From Candidatus Equimonas enterica (GTDB taxonomy: Bacteria > Bacteroidota > Bacteroidia > Bacteroidales > Bacteroidaceae): a stretch of DNA of 13,799 nucleotides. The notes below the pieces were generated by a model that made no database searches, was not told the origin of the DNA, and saw only the letters and a list, made by a program, of their open reading frames with translations. Position numbers and translations under genes: made by a program. How positions within the stretch are numbered: the first letter of the stretch is position 1; each line of letters begins with the position of its first letter. Location of the stretch: NCBI GenBank assembly GCA_018066225.1, contig JAGHRU010000089.1, positions 1 through 13,799 of the forward strand, written 5' to 3'. This document shows positions 6,967-13,799 of the stretch, one piece after another.

Positions 6967-8529
6967 ATGTATTCCGACAAGCCCCATATCCATCGTCTTA
7001 TCACCGCCTTACCCGCCGTCGGCCTACGCGATGTCGTGGTCACGGCAGGCTCGCGCAATGCGCCTATCGTCCACGACCTCCACGAAGCAGGCTACCGCTT
7101 ACATCCCGCCATCGACGAGCGTAGCGCAGGCTTTATGGCCATCGGCATCCATCTTGCCGTGCACGCCCCTGTGGCGGTGTGCGTCACCTCGGGCAGCGCG
7201 CTCCTTGCTTTGCTGCCTGCTGCTGCCGAAGCCTACTACCGTGGCTTACCCATCGTCTTCGTCAGTGCCGACCGCCCCGCCGAGTGGATAGACCAACTCG
7301 ACGGGCAGACGCTGCCGCAGACCGATGCTTTGTTGCCCTATGCGCCGACCTACACCCTTGACAGCAGCGCGGCTACGGGCTTGCAGGAGTCGCTCGCACT
7401 GCTCTACCGCGACGGCGGCCGCCCCATCCATATCAATGTCCCTATCGCCGAGCCGCTCTTTCGTTTCGTGACGCCAGGCTTACCCTCAGCCGCACCCCTT
7501 GTCATTCCGCGTCCCAAGGTGTGCGATGCGCCGCTGACCGAGGCGTGGCTGCGTCGCTTCGCTGCGGCCACTTCGCCTGCCGTCGTCATCGGCCATAGCG
7601 ACGCTGCCGACTTGCGACCTGCCGTGGCGCTGCTGCGCCAGTGCCCCGAGGTCACCGTCTATGCCGACATCAACAGCGGGGTCGCTGACGATGGACGCTA
7701 CGCCGACTTTGAGGCCAATCGCCGCCAAGAGGTGACACACGACATCGTGCTGCACGTCGGCGGCGCCTTTGTCGGCAAATATCTCAAACTCGCTTTGCGC
7801 GCTCGCGCTGCCGCTGGCCTACTGACCGTAGTGCGTGTCGATGCCACCGAGGCGTGTCCCAACACCTTTGCCGCCGCCGACTACCACAAACTCCAAGGCT
7901 CACCTGCGGCTGCGCTCCGCCAACTCTCGACGCTCTGGTCGCCCTCTGCGCCCGCGCCCTTTGTGCCGCATTATGCGCCTGTCGGCGATGGCTTTGCCCG
8001 CTCTCTGGAGCGTCTGGGACGTGGGCTGGCCGCCCTGCACGCTTCGGGGCAGCCGTTAGCCCTCTTCCTGGCCAACAGCCGTGCACCCCGTGTTGCTCTT
8101 AACGGCAATTTACTGCCCCGTGAAGCCTTCCCCATTTATCTCAATCGTGGGGTCAATGGCATCGAGGGCGTGAGTTCCACGGCCGCTGGCTACGCTTTGG
8201 CCAGCGACGACTTGACGGTGCTTGTCACGGGCGACCTCTCCTTCTTCTACGATGTCAATGCCTTGTGGAACGACCGCTTGCGCGGCAATCTGCGTATCCT
8301 CCTGCTCAACGATGGACGTGGCGGCATCTTCGCCTCCTTGCCCGGCCTCGCGGATTCTCCCGTAGGCGGCGACATCGTGGCGGGACGCCACAGCGCACAA
8401 GCCCGGGGCGTGGCCGAGAGTTACGGCTGCCGCTATCTCTCGGCCACGGGGGCGGCAAGTGAGGCGGCCCTGCATGCGCTGCTGACGGATGACTCCACGC
8501 GCCCTGTGTTGCTGGAAGTATTGCTATAA
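6967..8529 (+). CDS. menD: MenD, SEPHCHC synthase (menaquinone biosynthesis)
   Basis: A 520-aa thiamine-diphosphate enzyme that adds the succinyl-semialdehyde unit from 2-oxoglutarate to isochorismate to give SEPHCHC. It begins MYSDKPHIHRLI as Bacteroides MenD does. GSRNAPIVHDLH follows near the N-terminus, then DERSAGFMAIGI with E51 at the position of the ThDP-activating Glu. NRGVNGIEGVSSTAAGYALA is characteristic of MenD, and GDLSFFYDVNAL (422-433) with the later LLLNDGRGGIF forms the ThDP/Mg-binding motif. The start at 6967 is chosen because the conserved N-terminus begins there; upstream codons run into the 22-bp repeats. The length is slightly below the usual 550 or so. menF, which often precedes menD in Bacteroides, is not here. 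Confidence 0.94.
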   Translation: MYSDKPHIHRLITALPAVGLRDVVVTAGSRNAPIVHDLHEAGYRLHPAIDERSAGFMAIGIHLAVHAPVAVCVTSGSALLALLPAAAEAYYRGLPIVFVSADRPAEWIDQLDGQTLPQTDALLPYAPTYTLDSSAATGLQESLALLYRDGGRPIHINVPIAEPLFRFVTPGLPSAAPLVIPRPKVCDAPLTEAWLRRFAAATSPAVVIGHSDAADLRPAVALLRQCPEVTVYADINSGVADDGRYADFEANRRQEVTHDIVLHVGGAFVGKYLKLALRARAAAGLLTVVRVDATEACPNTFAAADYHKLQGSPAAALRQLSTLWSPSAPAPFVPHYAPVGDGFARSLERLGRGLAALHASGQPLALFLANSRAPRVALNGNLLPREAFPIYLNRGVNGIEGVSSTAAGYALASDDLTVLVTGDLSFFYDVNALWNDRLRGNLRILLLNDGRGGIFASLPGLADSPVGGDIVAGRHSAQARGVAESYGCRYLSATGAASEAALHALLTDDSTRPVLLEVLL

Positions 8530-8551
8530 ATTTTGATTATCCCATCTGATT

Positions 8552-9409
8552 ATGAGAATTTGGACCCCTATAAAGGCGTACGAAGAGATACGCCTCGAAG
8601 CCTACGAAGGCATCGCTAAAATCACTATCAACCGTCCGCGTTATCGCAACGCCTTCACCCCCCTCACCGTCAGTGAGATGAGCGATGCGCTGCGCCTCTG
8701 CCATGAGGCACAAGACATCAGCGTCGTCGTCCTGACAGGTGGCGAGACGCCGCGAGAGGTCGGACAGACCGATGAGGCTTGGCTGCGCACACAGGCGTTT
8801 TGCGCTGGTGGCGATATGCACGTCAAGGGGCGTGGCGGTTATGTCGGTGGCGACGGTGTGCCGCGCCTCAATGTGCTGGAGGTGCAAAAGCAAATCCGCA
8901 CCATGCCCAAGCCTGTCATCGCTATGGTCAATGGTTTTGCCATCGGCGGTGGCCATGTCTTGCACCTCGTCTGCGACCTCTCCATCGCCAGCGACAACGC
9001 ACGTTTCGGCCAGACAGGCCCCAAGGTGGGAAGTTTCGATGCTGGCTTTGGTGCCAGTTATCTGGCGCGCGTCGTGGGGCAGAAGAAGGCGCGCGAGATA
9101 TGGTTTCTCTGCCGCCAATACACGGCCGACGAAGCCGCCCAAATGGGACTGGTCAATAAGGTGGTGCCTTATGCTGACCTGGAAGATGAGGTCGTGGCTT
9201 GGGCCAAAGAGATGCAGCAACATTCGCCCCTTGCGCTGCGCATGATAAAGGCTGGCCTCAACGCTGAACTCGACGGACAGGCTGGCATACAGCAGTTGGC
9301 CGGCGGCTGCACCATGCTCTATTATTTGCTCGACGAGGCCCACGAAGGCGGACGTGCCCTCTTGGAGAAGCGCGAGCCCGATTGGAGTAAGTTCCCCAAG
9401 TTGCCGTAG
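8552..9409 (+). CDS. menB: MenB, 1,4-dihydroxy-2-naphthoyl-CoA synthase
   Basis: A 285-aa crotonase-superfamily enzyme that cyclises O-succinylbenzoyl-CoA to DHNA-CoA in the cytoplasm. Conserved parts are KITINRPRYRNAFTP (23-37), FCAGGD (83-88), the oxyanion-hole region FAIGGGHVLH (129-138), FGQTGPKVGSFDAGFGASY (152-170, including Q154, G156 and D163) and GQKKAREIWFLCRQ (176-189, W184). Q/G/W at these places indicates the bicarbonate-using type I enzyme. Relative to Bacteroides and E. coli MenB as I recall them, residues about 64-81 carry an insertion of roughly 14 residues just before FCAGGD, where others have a short AGDKA-like turn; the N-terminus is shorter than in E. coli. The gene starts 22 nt after menD and ends 7 nt before menC-menE. 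Confidence 0.95.
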   Translation: MRIWTPIKAYEEIRLEAYEGIAKITINRPRYRNAFTPLTVSEMSDALRLCHEAQDISVVVLTGGETPREVGQTDEAWLRTQAFCAGGDMHVKGRGGYVGGDGVPRLNVLEVQKQIRTMPKPVIAMVNGFAIGGGHVLHLVCDLSIASDNARFGQTGPKVGSFDAGFGASYLARVVGQKKAREIWFLCRQYTADEAAQMGLVNKVVPYADLEDEVVAWAKEMQQHSPLALRMIKAGLNAELDGQAGIQQLAGGCTMLYYLLDEAHEGGRALLEKREPDWSKFPKLP

Positions 9410-9416
9410 TGTCGCT

Positions 9417-11471
9417 ATGCAGATAAATGTCGTCCCACATACACTGCGCTTCAAGCAGCCCGCAGGCACCAGCCGTGGGGTCTATCACGAGCGACAGGTG
9501 TGGTATCTCTGCGTCGCGGAGCCACAGTTGTGGGGAGTGGGGGAATGTGCACCGCTGCCCGGGCTCTCCTCGGACGACGTCCCCGATTACGAAGTGCGCC
9601 TACGCGCCTTTTGTGCGCAGGCCGAGGCTTTGCCACTGGGGGCTGACGGCTTTGATGTACGTTCGCTTGTGGAGGCCATACCTGCCCTGCGCGACTATCC
9701 CTCCATGCTCTTTGGCTTGGAGACACTTGCGCTCTCGCTTGCGGCTTACCGCCGCTCTGGCCATCCTTTCCTCCTCTACGACACGCCCTTCTCGCGTGGC
9801 GCAGCAGGCACCGTCATCAATGGGCTGGTGTGGATGGGCACCTATGAGCAGATGCTCCAAAGGATGGAGGAGAAACTCTCTGCTGGCTTCCGCTGCGTCA
9901 AGATTAAAATCGGGGCGATAGACTTCGAGCGTGAAGAGGCCTTGCTTCGCCGCCTCAGAGAGCGTTATCCGGCAGAGCAGGTGGAGTTGCGCGTTGATGC
10001 CAACGGCGGCTTCACCCCGGAGCAAGCCCTTGGACGCCTACGCACTTTGGCGCAGTACGACATCCATAGCATCGAACAGCCCATTCGCGCAGGACAGTGG
10101 CACGCGATGGCACGCCTCTGCCGCGAGACACCGCTGCCTATCGCGCTGGACGAGGAATTGATAGGCGTCAATGATGTGGCGCGAAAGGCCGAGTTGCTCG
10201 ACACCATTCGCCCGCAGTATATCATCCTCAAGCCTTCGCTCCACGGCGGACTTGCCGGCTGTCACGAATGGATCAGGCTGGCGCGTGAGCGCGGCATCGG
10301 CACTTGGATGACCTCGGCGCTCGAAAGCAATGTCGGCCTCAACGCCATAGCGCAGTGGCAGGCTCACCTCGCCGACCTCCTCGCGCCCATGCCGCAGGGG
10401 CTGGGTACGGGAGTTCTCTTCGTGGAGAACTACCCGCATGTTGCGCTCAGTGTCGTGGGCGACAAACTCTTCATGGGAGAGGCTTGTGAGCGCGACTTCT
10501 GGCGCGAACTCGCGGCTTTCCTTGCGGAGTGGCGCAGTCCAGCCCCGACCGTGCAGGTCTTCACCTCTGGCTCTACGGGAGCGCCCAAGCCGATGGCGGT
10601 GGAGAAGGCACGCATGGTGGCCTCGGCGCGCATGACGCTTCGCGTGCTTGGCCTTGAGCGTGGCAGTACAGCCCTGCTGTGTATGCCGCTCAGGTATATC
10701 GCGGGCAAGATGATGGTGGTGCGTGCGCTCGTCGGCGGGCTGCGGCTGCTCTCCGTCTCGCCTTCTTCGCGTCCGCTGCGCCAGCCTTGGCTGCGTCCCG
10801 ATTTCCTTGCCGTGACGCCGATGCAGGCTTATGAGACGCTGCGCCACGGCACGGCCGATGAGCAGCAGCGCTTTCGCCGTGTGCCCGTCATCATAGTGGG
10901 TGGTGGTGCTGTCAGCGAGGCGTTGCTACGGCTCTTGCAGTCGTGCAGCGGCCGCGTATATAGCACTTACGGCATGACGGAGACTTTGTCGCACATCGCT
11001 TTGCGCCGTCTCAATCCCGATGCGGGGGCTTACACGCCTTTGGAGGGGGTGACGGTGACGACCGATGCCGATGGTTGCCTCGTCATTGACGCTCCTGCTG
11101 TTGCGGCAAGCCCTCTGCATACTCACGACATCGCAGAGATTTTGGCGGACGGCACCTTCCGCATCCTCGGACGTAAGGACAATGTCATCTGTACGGGTGG
11201 CATCAAGGTGCAGATTGAGCGCGTGGAGCAAGCCTTGCGTCCCCTTATTGACGAGACCATCTCCTATGCTGTCGCGCCGCTTCCGGACGAGCGATTGGGG
11301 CAGGTGGTCACTCTCGTGGCAACGGCGCCGCTGGACTTGGACGCGCTCACGGCAGATCTTTCGCCCTATGAGCGGCCACGGCGTTTGGTGGTAGTGGAGT
11401 CAATACCGCGCACCGCTACGGGCAAAATAGCGCGTGCCGCCTTGCACGAATTTTTGCGCCGTAAAGCATGA
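9417..11471 (+). CDS. menC-menE: MenC-MenE fusion: o-succinylbenzoate synthase joined to OSB-CoA ligase
   Basis: A 684-aa single frame covering two consecutive menaquinone steps. Residues 1 to about 350 are MenC, an enolase-superfamily barrel that dehydrates SHCHC to o-succinylbenzoate. Catalytic K162-I-K164, metal ligands D194 (DANGGF), E220 (IEQP) and D245 (LDEEL), and K272 (ILKPS) are all present. Residues about 360-684 are MenE, an AMP-forming ligase, with the P-loop TSGSTGAPK (383-391), YGMTETLSH from Y518, GRKDN (585-589) and the adenylation Lys K670 in TGKIARA. The MenE half lacks the long N-terminal subdomain of E. coli MenE, as in the short Bacteroidetes form. The start at 9417 is 7 nt after menB; the frame is open to 9354 but that would overlap menB. 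Both halves look active, so the enzyme may channel OSB. Confidence 0.93.
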   Translation: MQINVVPHTLRFKQPAGTSRGVYHERQVWYLCVAEPQLWGVGECAPLPGLSSDDVPDYEVRLRAFCAQAEALPLGADGFDVRSLVEAIPALRDYPSMLFGLETLALSLAAYRRSGHPFLLYDTPFSRGAAGTVINGLVWMGTYEQMLQRMEEKLSAGFRCVKIKIGAIDFEREEALLRRLRERYPAEQVELRVDANGGFTPEQALGRLRTLAQYDIHSIEQPIRAGQWHAMARLCRETPLPIALDEELIGVNDVARKAELLDTIRPQYIILKPSLHGGLAGCHEWIRLARERGIGTWMTSALESNVGLNAIAQWQAHLADLLAPMPQGLGTGVLFVENYPHVALSVVGDKLFMGEACERDFWRELAAFLAEWRSPAPTVQVFTSGSTGAPKPMAVEKARMVASARMTLRVLGLERGSTALLCMPLRYIAGKMMVVRALVGGLRLLSVSPSSRPLRQPWLRPDFLAVTPMQAYETLRHGTADEQQRFRRVPVIIVGGGAVSEALLRLLQSCSGRVYSTYGMTETLSHIALRRLNPDAGAYTPLEGVTVTTDADGCLVIDAPAVAASPLHTHDIAEILADGTFRILGRKDNVICTGGIKVQIERVEQALRPLIDETISYAVAPLPDERLGQVVTLVATAPLDLDALTADLSPYERPRRLVVVESIPRTATGKIARAALHEFLRRKA

Positions 11472-11550
11472 AAAATGCGGTGACCTTGGGCGAAAAAGCA
11501 CCTGATGAGCCAAAAAATAGCCTTTGAACACTAAAAAAACACGAAAACCC

Positions 11551-11581
11551 TTGGTCGTATAAAATATTATGCGTACTTTTG
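11551..11581 (+). promoter_or_regulatory. Bacteroidetes-type promoter for the tRNA-Ser/tRNA-Glu unit
   Basis: TTG at 11551-11553 and TACTTTTG at 11574-11581 fit the TTTG/TAnnTTTG promoter of this phylum with a 20-nt spacer in an AT-rich stretch, about 50 nt before tRNA-Ser. This is the best-formed promoter in the window. The rest of the interval 11472-11632 holds no convincing gene; I see no clear terminator for the men genes there. Confidence 0.65.
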
Positions 11582-11632
11582 CACCGCGTTTGACAAACAA
11601 CGCCCAACAAATACCCCAAGCGAGGCGTATTA

Positions 11633-11719
11633 GGAGAGTTGGGTGAGTGGCTTAAACCAGCAGTTTGCTAAACTGCCGTACGGGTAACCGTACCACTGGT
11701 TCGAATCCAGTACTCTCCG
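11633..11719 (+). tRNA. tRNA-Ser, anticodon GCT
   Basis: The acceptor stem GGAGAGT (11633-11639) pairs with ACTCTCC (11712-11718), with a G discriminator. The anticodon arm is GCAGT-TTGCTAA-ACTGC, giving anticodon GCT for AGC/AGT serine codons. A long variable arm (GTACGG-GTAA-CCGTAC) marks a class II tRNA, and the T arm is ACTGG-TTCGAAT-CCAGT. The 3' CCA is not encoded. Confidence 0.95.
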
Positions 11720-11728
11720 CTCCCACAT

Positions 11729-11800
11729 GGTGCCTTCATCTAACGGTTAGGATACAAGATTCTCAATCTTGGCATACGGGTTCGATTCCCGTAGGCACTA
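11729..11800 (+). tRNA. tRNA-Glu, anticodon CTC
   Basis: The acceptor stem GGTGCCT pairs with AGGCACT, with the first pair G-U as common in glutamate tRNAs, and an A discriminator. The anticodon arm is CAAGA-TTCTCAA-TCTTG, giving anticodon CTC, which reads GAG. The T arm is ACGGG-TTCGATT-CCCGT. CCA is not encoded. It lies 9 nt after tRNA-Ser and points towards a convergent integrase gene, so its 3' part is a likely attachment core. The UUC isoacceptor that reads GAA must be elsewhere. Confidence 0.95.
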
Positions 11801-11934
11801 CTTTTTACGCAATCAAATAACGCTAAAAAACGCTAAATGCTTAAAAATACGTCATTTAGCGTTTTTGGTTTTATCGTTTATCGCTTGTAAATCGCTTTGT
11901 AAAGCTGCGAAATTGTCACCGAATTTGTCACCAC
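11780..11934. other. Putative attachment-site region between tRNA-Glu and the integrase
   Basis: Site-specific elements of tyrosine recombinases commonly insert in the 3' half of tRNA genes, leaving the integrase next to the restored tRNA. The spacer here is full of short repeats: cgctaaa at 11821 and 11831 with its inverse at 11855-11861, atcgcttgtaa at 11880 next to a near copy at 11891, and gaaattgtcacc (11909-11920) followed by gaatttgtcacc (11921-11932). These could be arm-type integrase sites. The exact core cannot be set because the other end of the element is outside the window. Confidence 0.45.
11826..11866 (+). terminator. Strong hairpin terminator after tRNA-Glu, probably bidirectional
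   Basis: Perfect 14-bp arms, aaaaacgctaaatg (11826-11839) and catttagcgttttt (11853-11866), enclose a 13-nt loop. The plus-strand arm ends in T5 and continues TT-rich, so it can end the tRNA transcript. On the minus strand the stem ends in T6, so it can also end the integrase transcript that arrives from the right. Confidence 0.75.
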
Positions 11935-13176
11935 CTATTTTAACTGAACGTTGAACAAAGACATTGCACTCTTCTTCGCCTCGTCAGCAATATCGATGTA
12001 TGGCTTCATCGCGTTGTAGTCGTTATGGCCAGTCCACTGCATCACAACATTTGGCGAAATGCCGAGCATCAAGGCGTTGCAGATGAATGTTCGTCGGCCT
12101 GTGTGTGATGACAGCAGCATATACTTCGGCACGCGCTCGGTTATCATATTACCGCCTACGTAGTGGGATTGTGAAACTATCGCATCTATTCCACACGCCT
12201 TGCCGACCTCCTTAATCTCCTTGTTGTACTTCTGATTGCTGATGACGGGCAGAGCGAGAGAGCTATCGCTGTCGGCGTACTTTTTAAGGATCGCGCGCGA
12301 GTAGTCGTTTAGTTCTACTGTTATGGTGTCGTCCGTTTTCTCGGTTATAATGTGCAGCATATCATCATAGATGTCTATCTTTTGCAGGGTGGAGATGTCG
12401 CTATAGCGCAAGCCGGTGAAGCACTGGAAGCAAAAGCAGTCGCGCTGCCGTTCCAGACGCACGTCCTTGGCAGGGAACTCGTGGTGATACACGCGCAGCA
12501 ACTCCTCCATCGTGAGGAACACAATGTGCTGCCGCACCGTCTTCATCTTCTTCTTCACGTCGAAGTCGCTATCCTTGGGGAGATAACCGTTACTGACACA
12601 CCACCTCAAAAACCACTTGAAGAACTTGATATACTTTATCGTCGATGTGTTTTTAAGCCCGATGGCGATGAAGTAATCGCATAGTGCCGTCATCGTGTCG
12701 CTGCTGATGTCTGAGAAACTAATGTGAGGGAAGGCCGCCTGCACATGATGCAAAGTAGCCTTGTGCTTGGCTGCTGTTGTACTCCCCCATGCACGTTTTC
12801 GCCCCTCTGTTATGATGAACTCGTTATATACTGCAAAGAAGTCTGTCGGTTGTACGCGCTGCTCACGTCCTATCGCCACATATACGGCAGACTTAACCTC
12901 GTCCTCCGTTGGCGGCTCTGCCTGATGGTCCACGAAGAACGCACGCAGCCCATCCTCGACGCGCTGTATCTCGGCATTTATCACGCTCGCGTCGATCCAC
13001 AACTTGCCGTGCACTGTTCGCGGCTTGCATCGCTGCACCTCGTGCGACCACTTGCTGTCATCCACCCTGTGCGTGAGCACTATTACCTTGCGTTTGCCGC
13101 ACCACGTTATACGGCAATACAGCTTGGCATTGTCCGCCTTGTTTGAGGGCGTGAACTGTATATTATACCGGTACAT
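11935..13176 (-). CDS. Tyrosine recombinase / site-specific integrase
   Basis: A 413-aa integrase of the Bacteroidetes phage-integrase type. The N-terminal arm-binding region is about 1-110, the SAM-like core-binding domain about 112-215, and the catalytic domain about 225-400. The full catalytic set is present: R257 (TGLRYSD), K280 (ITEKTDD), H358 and R361 (HTGRR), H384 (WTGHND) and nucleophile Y393 (KPY), so it should be active. The start is the ATG at 13176 (MYRYNIQF). It converges on tRNA-Glu, leaving a 134-nt repeat-rich spacer. It presumably integrates and excises the element extending rightwards. The -1 frame after its TAG stays open for 28 codons with coding-like sequence. Confidence 0.93.
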   Translation of the reverse strand: MYRYNIQFTPSNKADNAKLYCRITWCGKRKVIVLTHRVDDSKWSHEVQRCKPRTVHGKLWIDASVINAEIQRVEDGLRAFFVDHQAEPPTEDEVKSAVYVAIGREQRVQPTDFFAVYNEFIITEGRKRAWGSTTAAKHKATLHHVQAAFPHISFSDISSDTMTALCDYFIAIGLKNTSTIKYIKFFKWFLRWCVSNGYLPKDSDFDVKKKMKTVRQHIVFLTMEELLRVYHHEFPAKDVRLERQRDCFCFQCFTGLRYSDISTLQKIDIYDDMLHIITEKTDDTITVELNDYSRAILKKYADSDSSLALPVISNQKYNKEIKEVGKACGIDAIVSQSHYVGGNMITERVPKYMLLSSHTGRRTFICNALMLGISPNVVMQWTGHNDYNAMKPYIDIADEAKKSAMSLFNVQLK

Positions 13177-13212
13177 CGTATGTTACTTGTAAAACAGTCA
13201 GAATAGCCTACT

Positions 13213-13311
13213 CTATGTAGGTGGTATTATGTGTTCCATGAACTCTATGATGAGATACGATTTGTTCTCGTACGCCTTATAACTCTTGTTGTACTCCTTC
13301 ACGACGCGCAT
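13213..13311 (-). CDS. Possible small ORF (32 aa) overlapping the upstream membrane-protein gene
   Basis: An ATG at 13311 opens a 32-codon frame ending at TAG (13213-13215), beginning MRVVKEYNKSYKAYE and ending EHIIPPT. It overlaps the end of the membrane-protein gene by 35 nt in another frame. A purine-rich AAGAGAAG stands directly in front of the ATG. The composition (Lys/Tyr/Glu then hydrophobic) looks coding, but there are no recognisable motifs. It may be a small coupled gene or chance. The remaining spacer to the integrase (13177-13212) holds only a short cctac/gtagg inverted repeat (13207-13221). Confidence 0.3.
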   Translation of the reverse strand: MRVVKEYNKSYKAYENKSYLIIEFMEHIIPPT

Positions 13312-13789
13312 CTTCTCTTAACATATTGCGAATTCGAGTTTCGAGTTTTTCCTCTATGTTTTCGCCTCTTTCTATCGACCGCATGATGTCGTTTGCAAAT
13401 TTCGCTTTCTTTATCGATGTTAGTGCGCCTCCTATACAAAAAAGATATATCAGTGTGAAAATTATGTTTGTAACGACGGCGCGCGTACTTTCCCATCCGC
13501 TATTGCCATAAAACTCTACCAAAAGATACCCTACCGAAAATATAGCGGACATCTTCGCGCATATCTGTCTCCACGCATCATAACTTATGGTAAGGCCAAG
13601 CGGATATATTGCGCATATTACTATGCGGTCGAGGAACATCGCAAGCAATGGAGACGCGATTAACAACACAATAAAGTAATCACTGTTGAGGCATTGCTCT
13701 CCTAACCACGACACTATATACGATATAGCCTTAAACACGCAAAAGACATAACCTATCGTGAATACCAGATTGAACACATAATTGAACAC
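13277..13789 (-). CDS. Hypothetical multi-pass membrane protein (element cargo), 5' end uncertain
   Basis: At least 170 aa from a GTG at 13789. Hydrophobic segments at about 4-27, 39-68 (one or two spans), 78-95 and 104-126 suggest four or five membrane spans. A charged, probably helical C-terminal tail of about 45 residues follows (KKAKFANDIMRSIERGENIEEK onwards in part). No family is recognised. The frame stays open upstream of the GTG to the right edge and there is no in-frame ATG before residue 51, so translation may start outside the window. Composition is more AT-rich than the bat/men genes, in line with an acquired element. It lies upstream of the integrase on the same strand. Confidence 0.6.
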   Translation of the reverse strand: MFNYVFNLVFTIGYVFCVFKAISYIVSWLGEQCLNSDYFIVLLIASPLLAMFLDRIVICAIYPLGLTISYDAWRQICAKMSAIFSVGYLLVEFYGNSGWESTRAVVTNIIFTLIYLFCIGGALTSIKKAKFANDIMRSIERGENIEEKLETRIRNMLREDARREGVQQEL

Positions 13790-13799
13790 TAAAATGTAG

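Noticed and set aside
6815..7291. A plus-strand frame running through the 22-bp repeats with repeated ILLPVKI peptides
   Set aside because: It overlaps the well-supported menD in another frame, and the repeat period is not a multiple of three.
8107..8124. A look-alike of the 22-bp unit (aatttactgccccgtgaa) inside menD
   Set aside because: It encodes ordinary MenD sequence, has an extra C in the core and poor arm symmetry, so chance similarity is more likely.
8537..9469. A 310-aa minus-strand frame covering menB
   Set aside because: It mirrors menB codon by codon and has no independent motif; the same goes for long antisense frames at 5317-6138 and 10038-10847.
11400..11619. Overlapping minus-strand frames of 66-67 aa after menC-menE
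   Set aside because: They cross the tRNA promoter and the menE end, have no motif, and the two frames compete with each other.
11769..11954. A 61-aa plus-strand frame starting in tRNA-Glu
   Set aside because: Begins inside the tRNA T-arm region, a common false call, and overlaps the terminator and the integrase 3' end.

Overview
The window looks like chromosomal DNA from a fairly GC-rich member of the Bacteroidales, probably Prevotella-like. Three things point there: a Bat (aerotolerance-type) MoxR/DUF58/vWA/TPR locus arranged as in Bacteroides, FtsE and MenD/MenB/MenE sequences of Bacteroidetes type, and promoters with the TAnnTTTG -7 element used by this phylum. The genus is inference.

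Left end (1-923, minus strand): the N-terminal 51 codons of tsaD (tRNA t6A synthesis) lie downstream of ftsE, with a strong hairpin between them. Centre-left (1072-6818, plus): an operon of moxR, a DUF58 gene, a BatD-like/DUF4381-like membrane gene, batA, batB and batC. Spacing is short and batB/batC overlap by ATGA. It encodes an AAA+ MoxR ATPase working with vWA-type partners, most of them anchored in the inner membrane. The batD and batE genes that follow batC in Bacteroides fragilis are not here. Then comes a 22-bp-period tandem repeat (6842-6951), four good units plus one decayed one, each with dyad symmetry; no known family fits it.

Centre-right (6967-11471, plus): menaquinone genes menD, menB and a single-frame menC-menE fusion. 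Together they convert isochorismate to SEPHCHC (MenD), then OSB and OSB-CoA (MenC-MenE), then DHNA-CoA (MenB). menF, menH and menA are not in the window. No clear promoter or terminator separates the bat and men genes, so the repeat array may be the control point.

Right (11551-13799): a good Bacteroidetes promoter drives tRNA-Ser(GCT) and tRNA-Glu(CTC). A hairpin terminator and a repeat-rich spacer follow, then a convergent full-length tyrosine recombinase with all catalytic residues, a possible small overlapping ORF and a predicted multi-pass membrane protein of unknown function. This is most simply the tRNA-side end of an integrated element that continues past the right edge. The long antisense open frames opposite moxR, menB, batB and menCE are treated as shadows.
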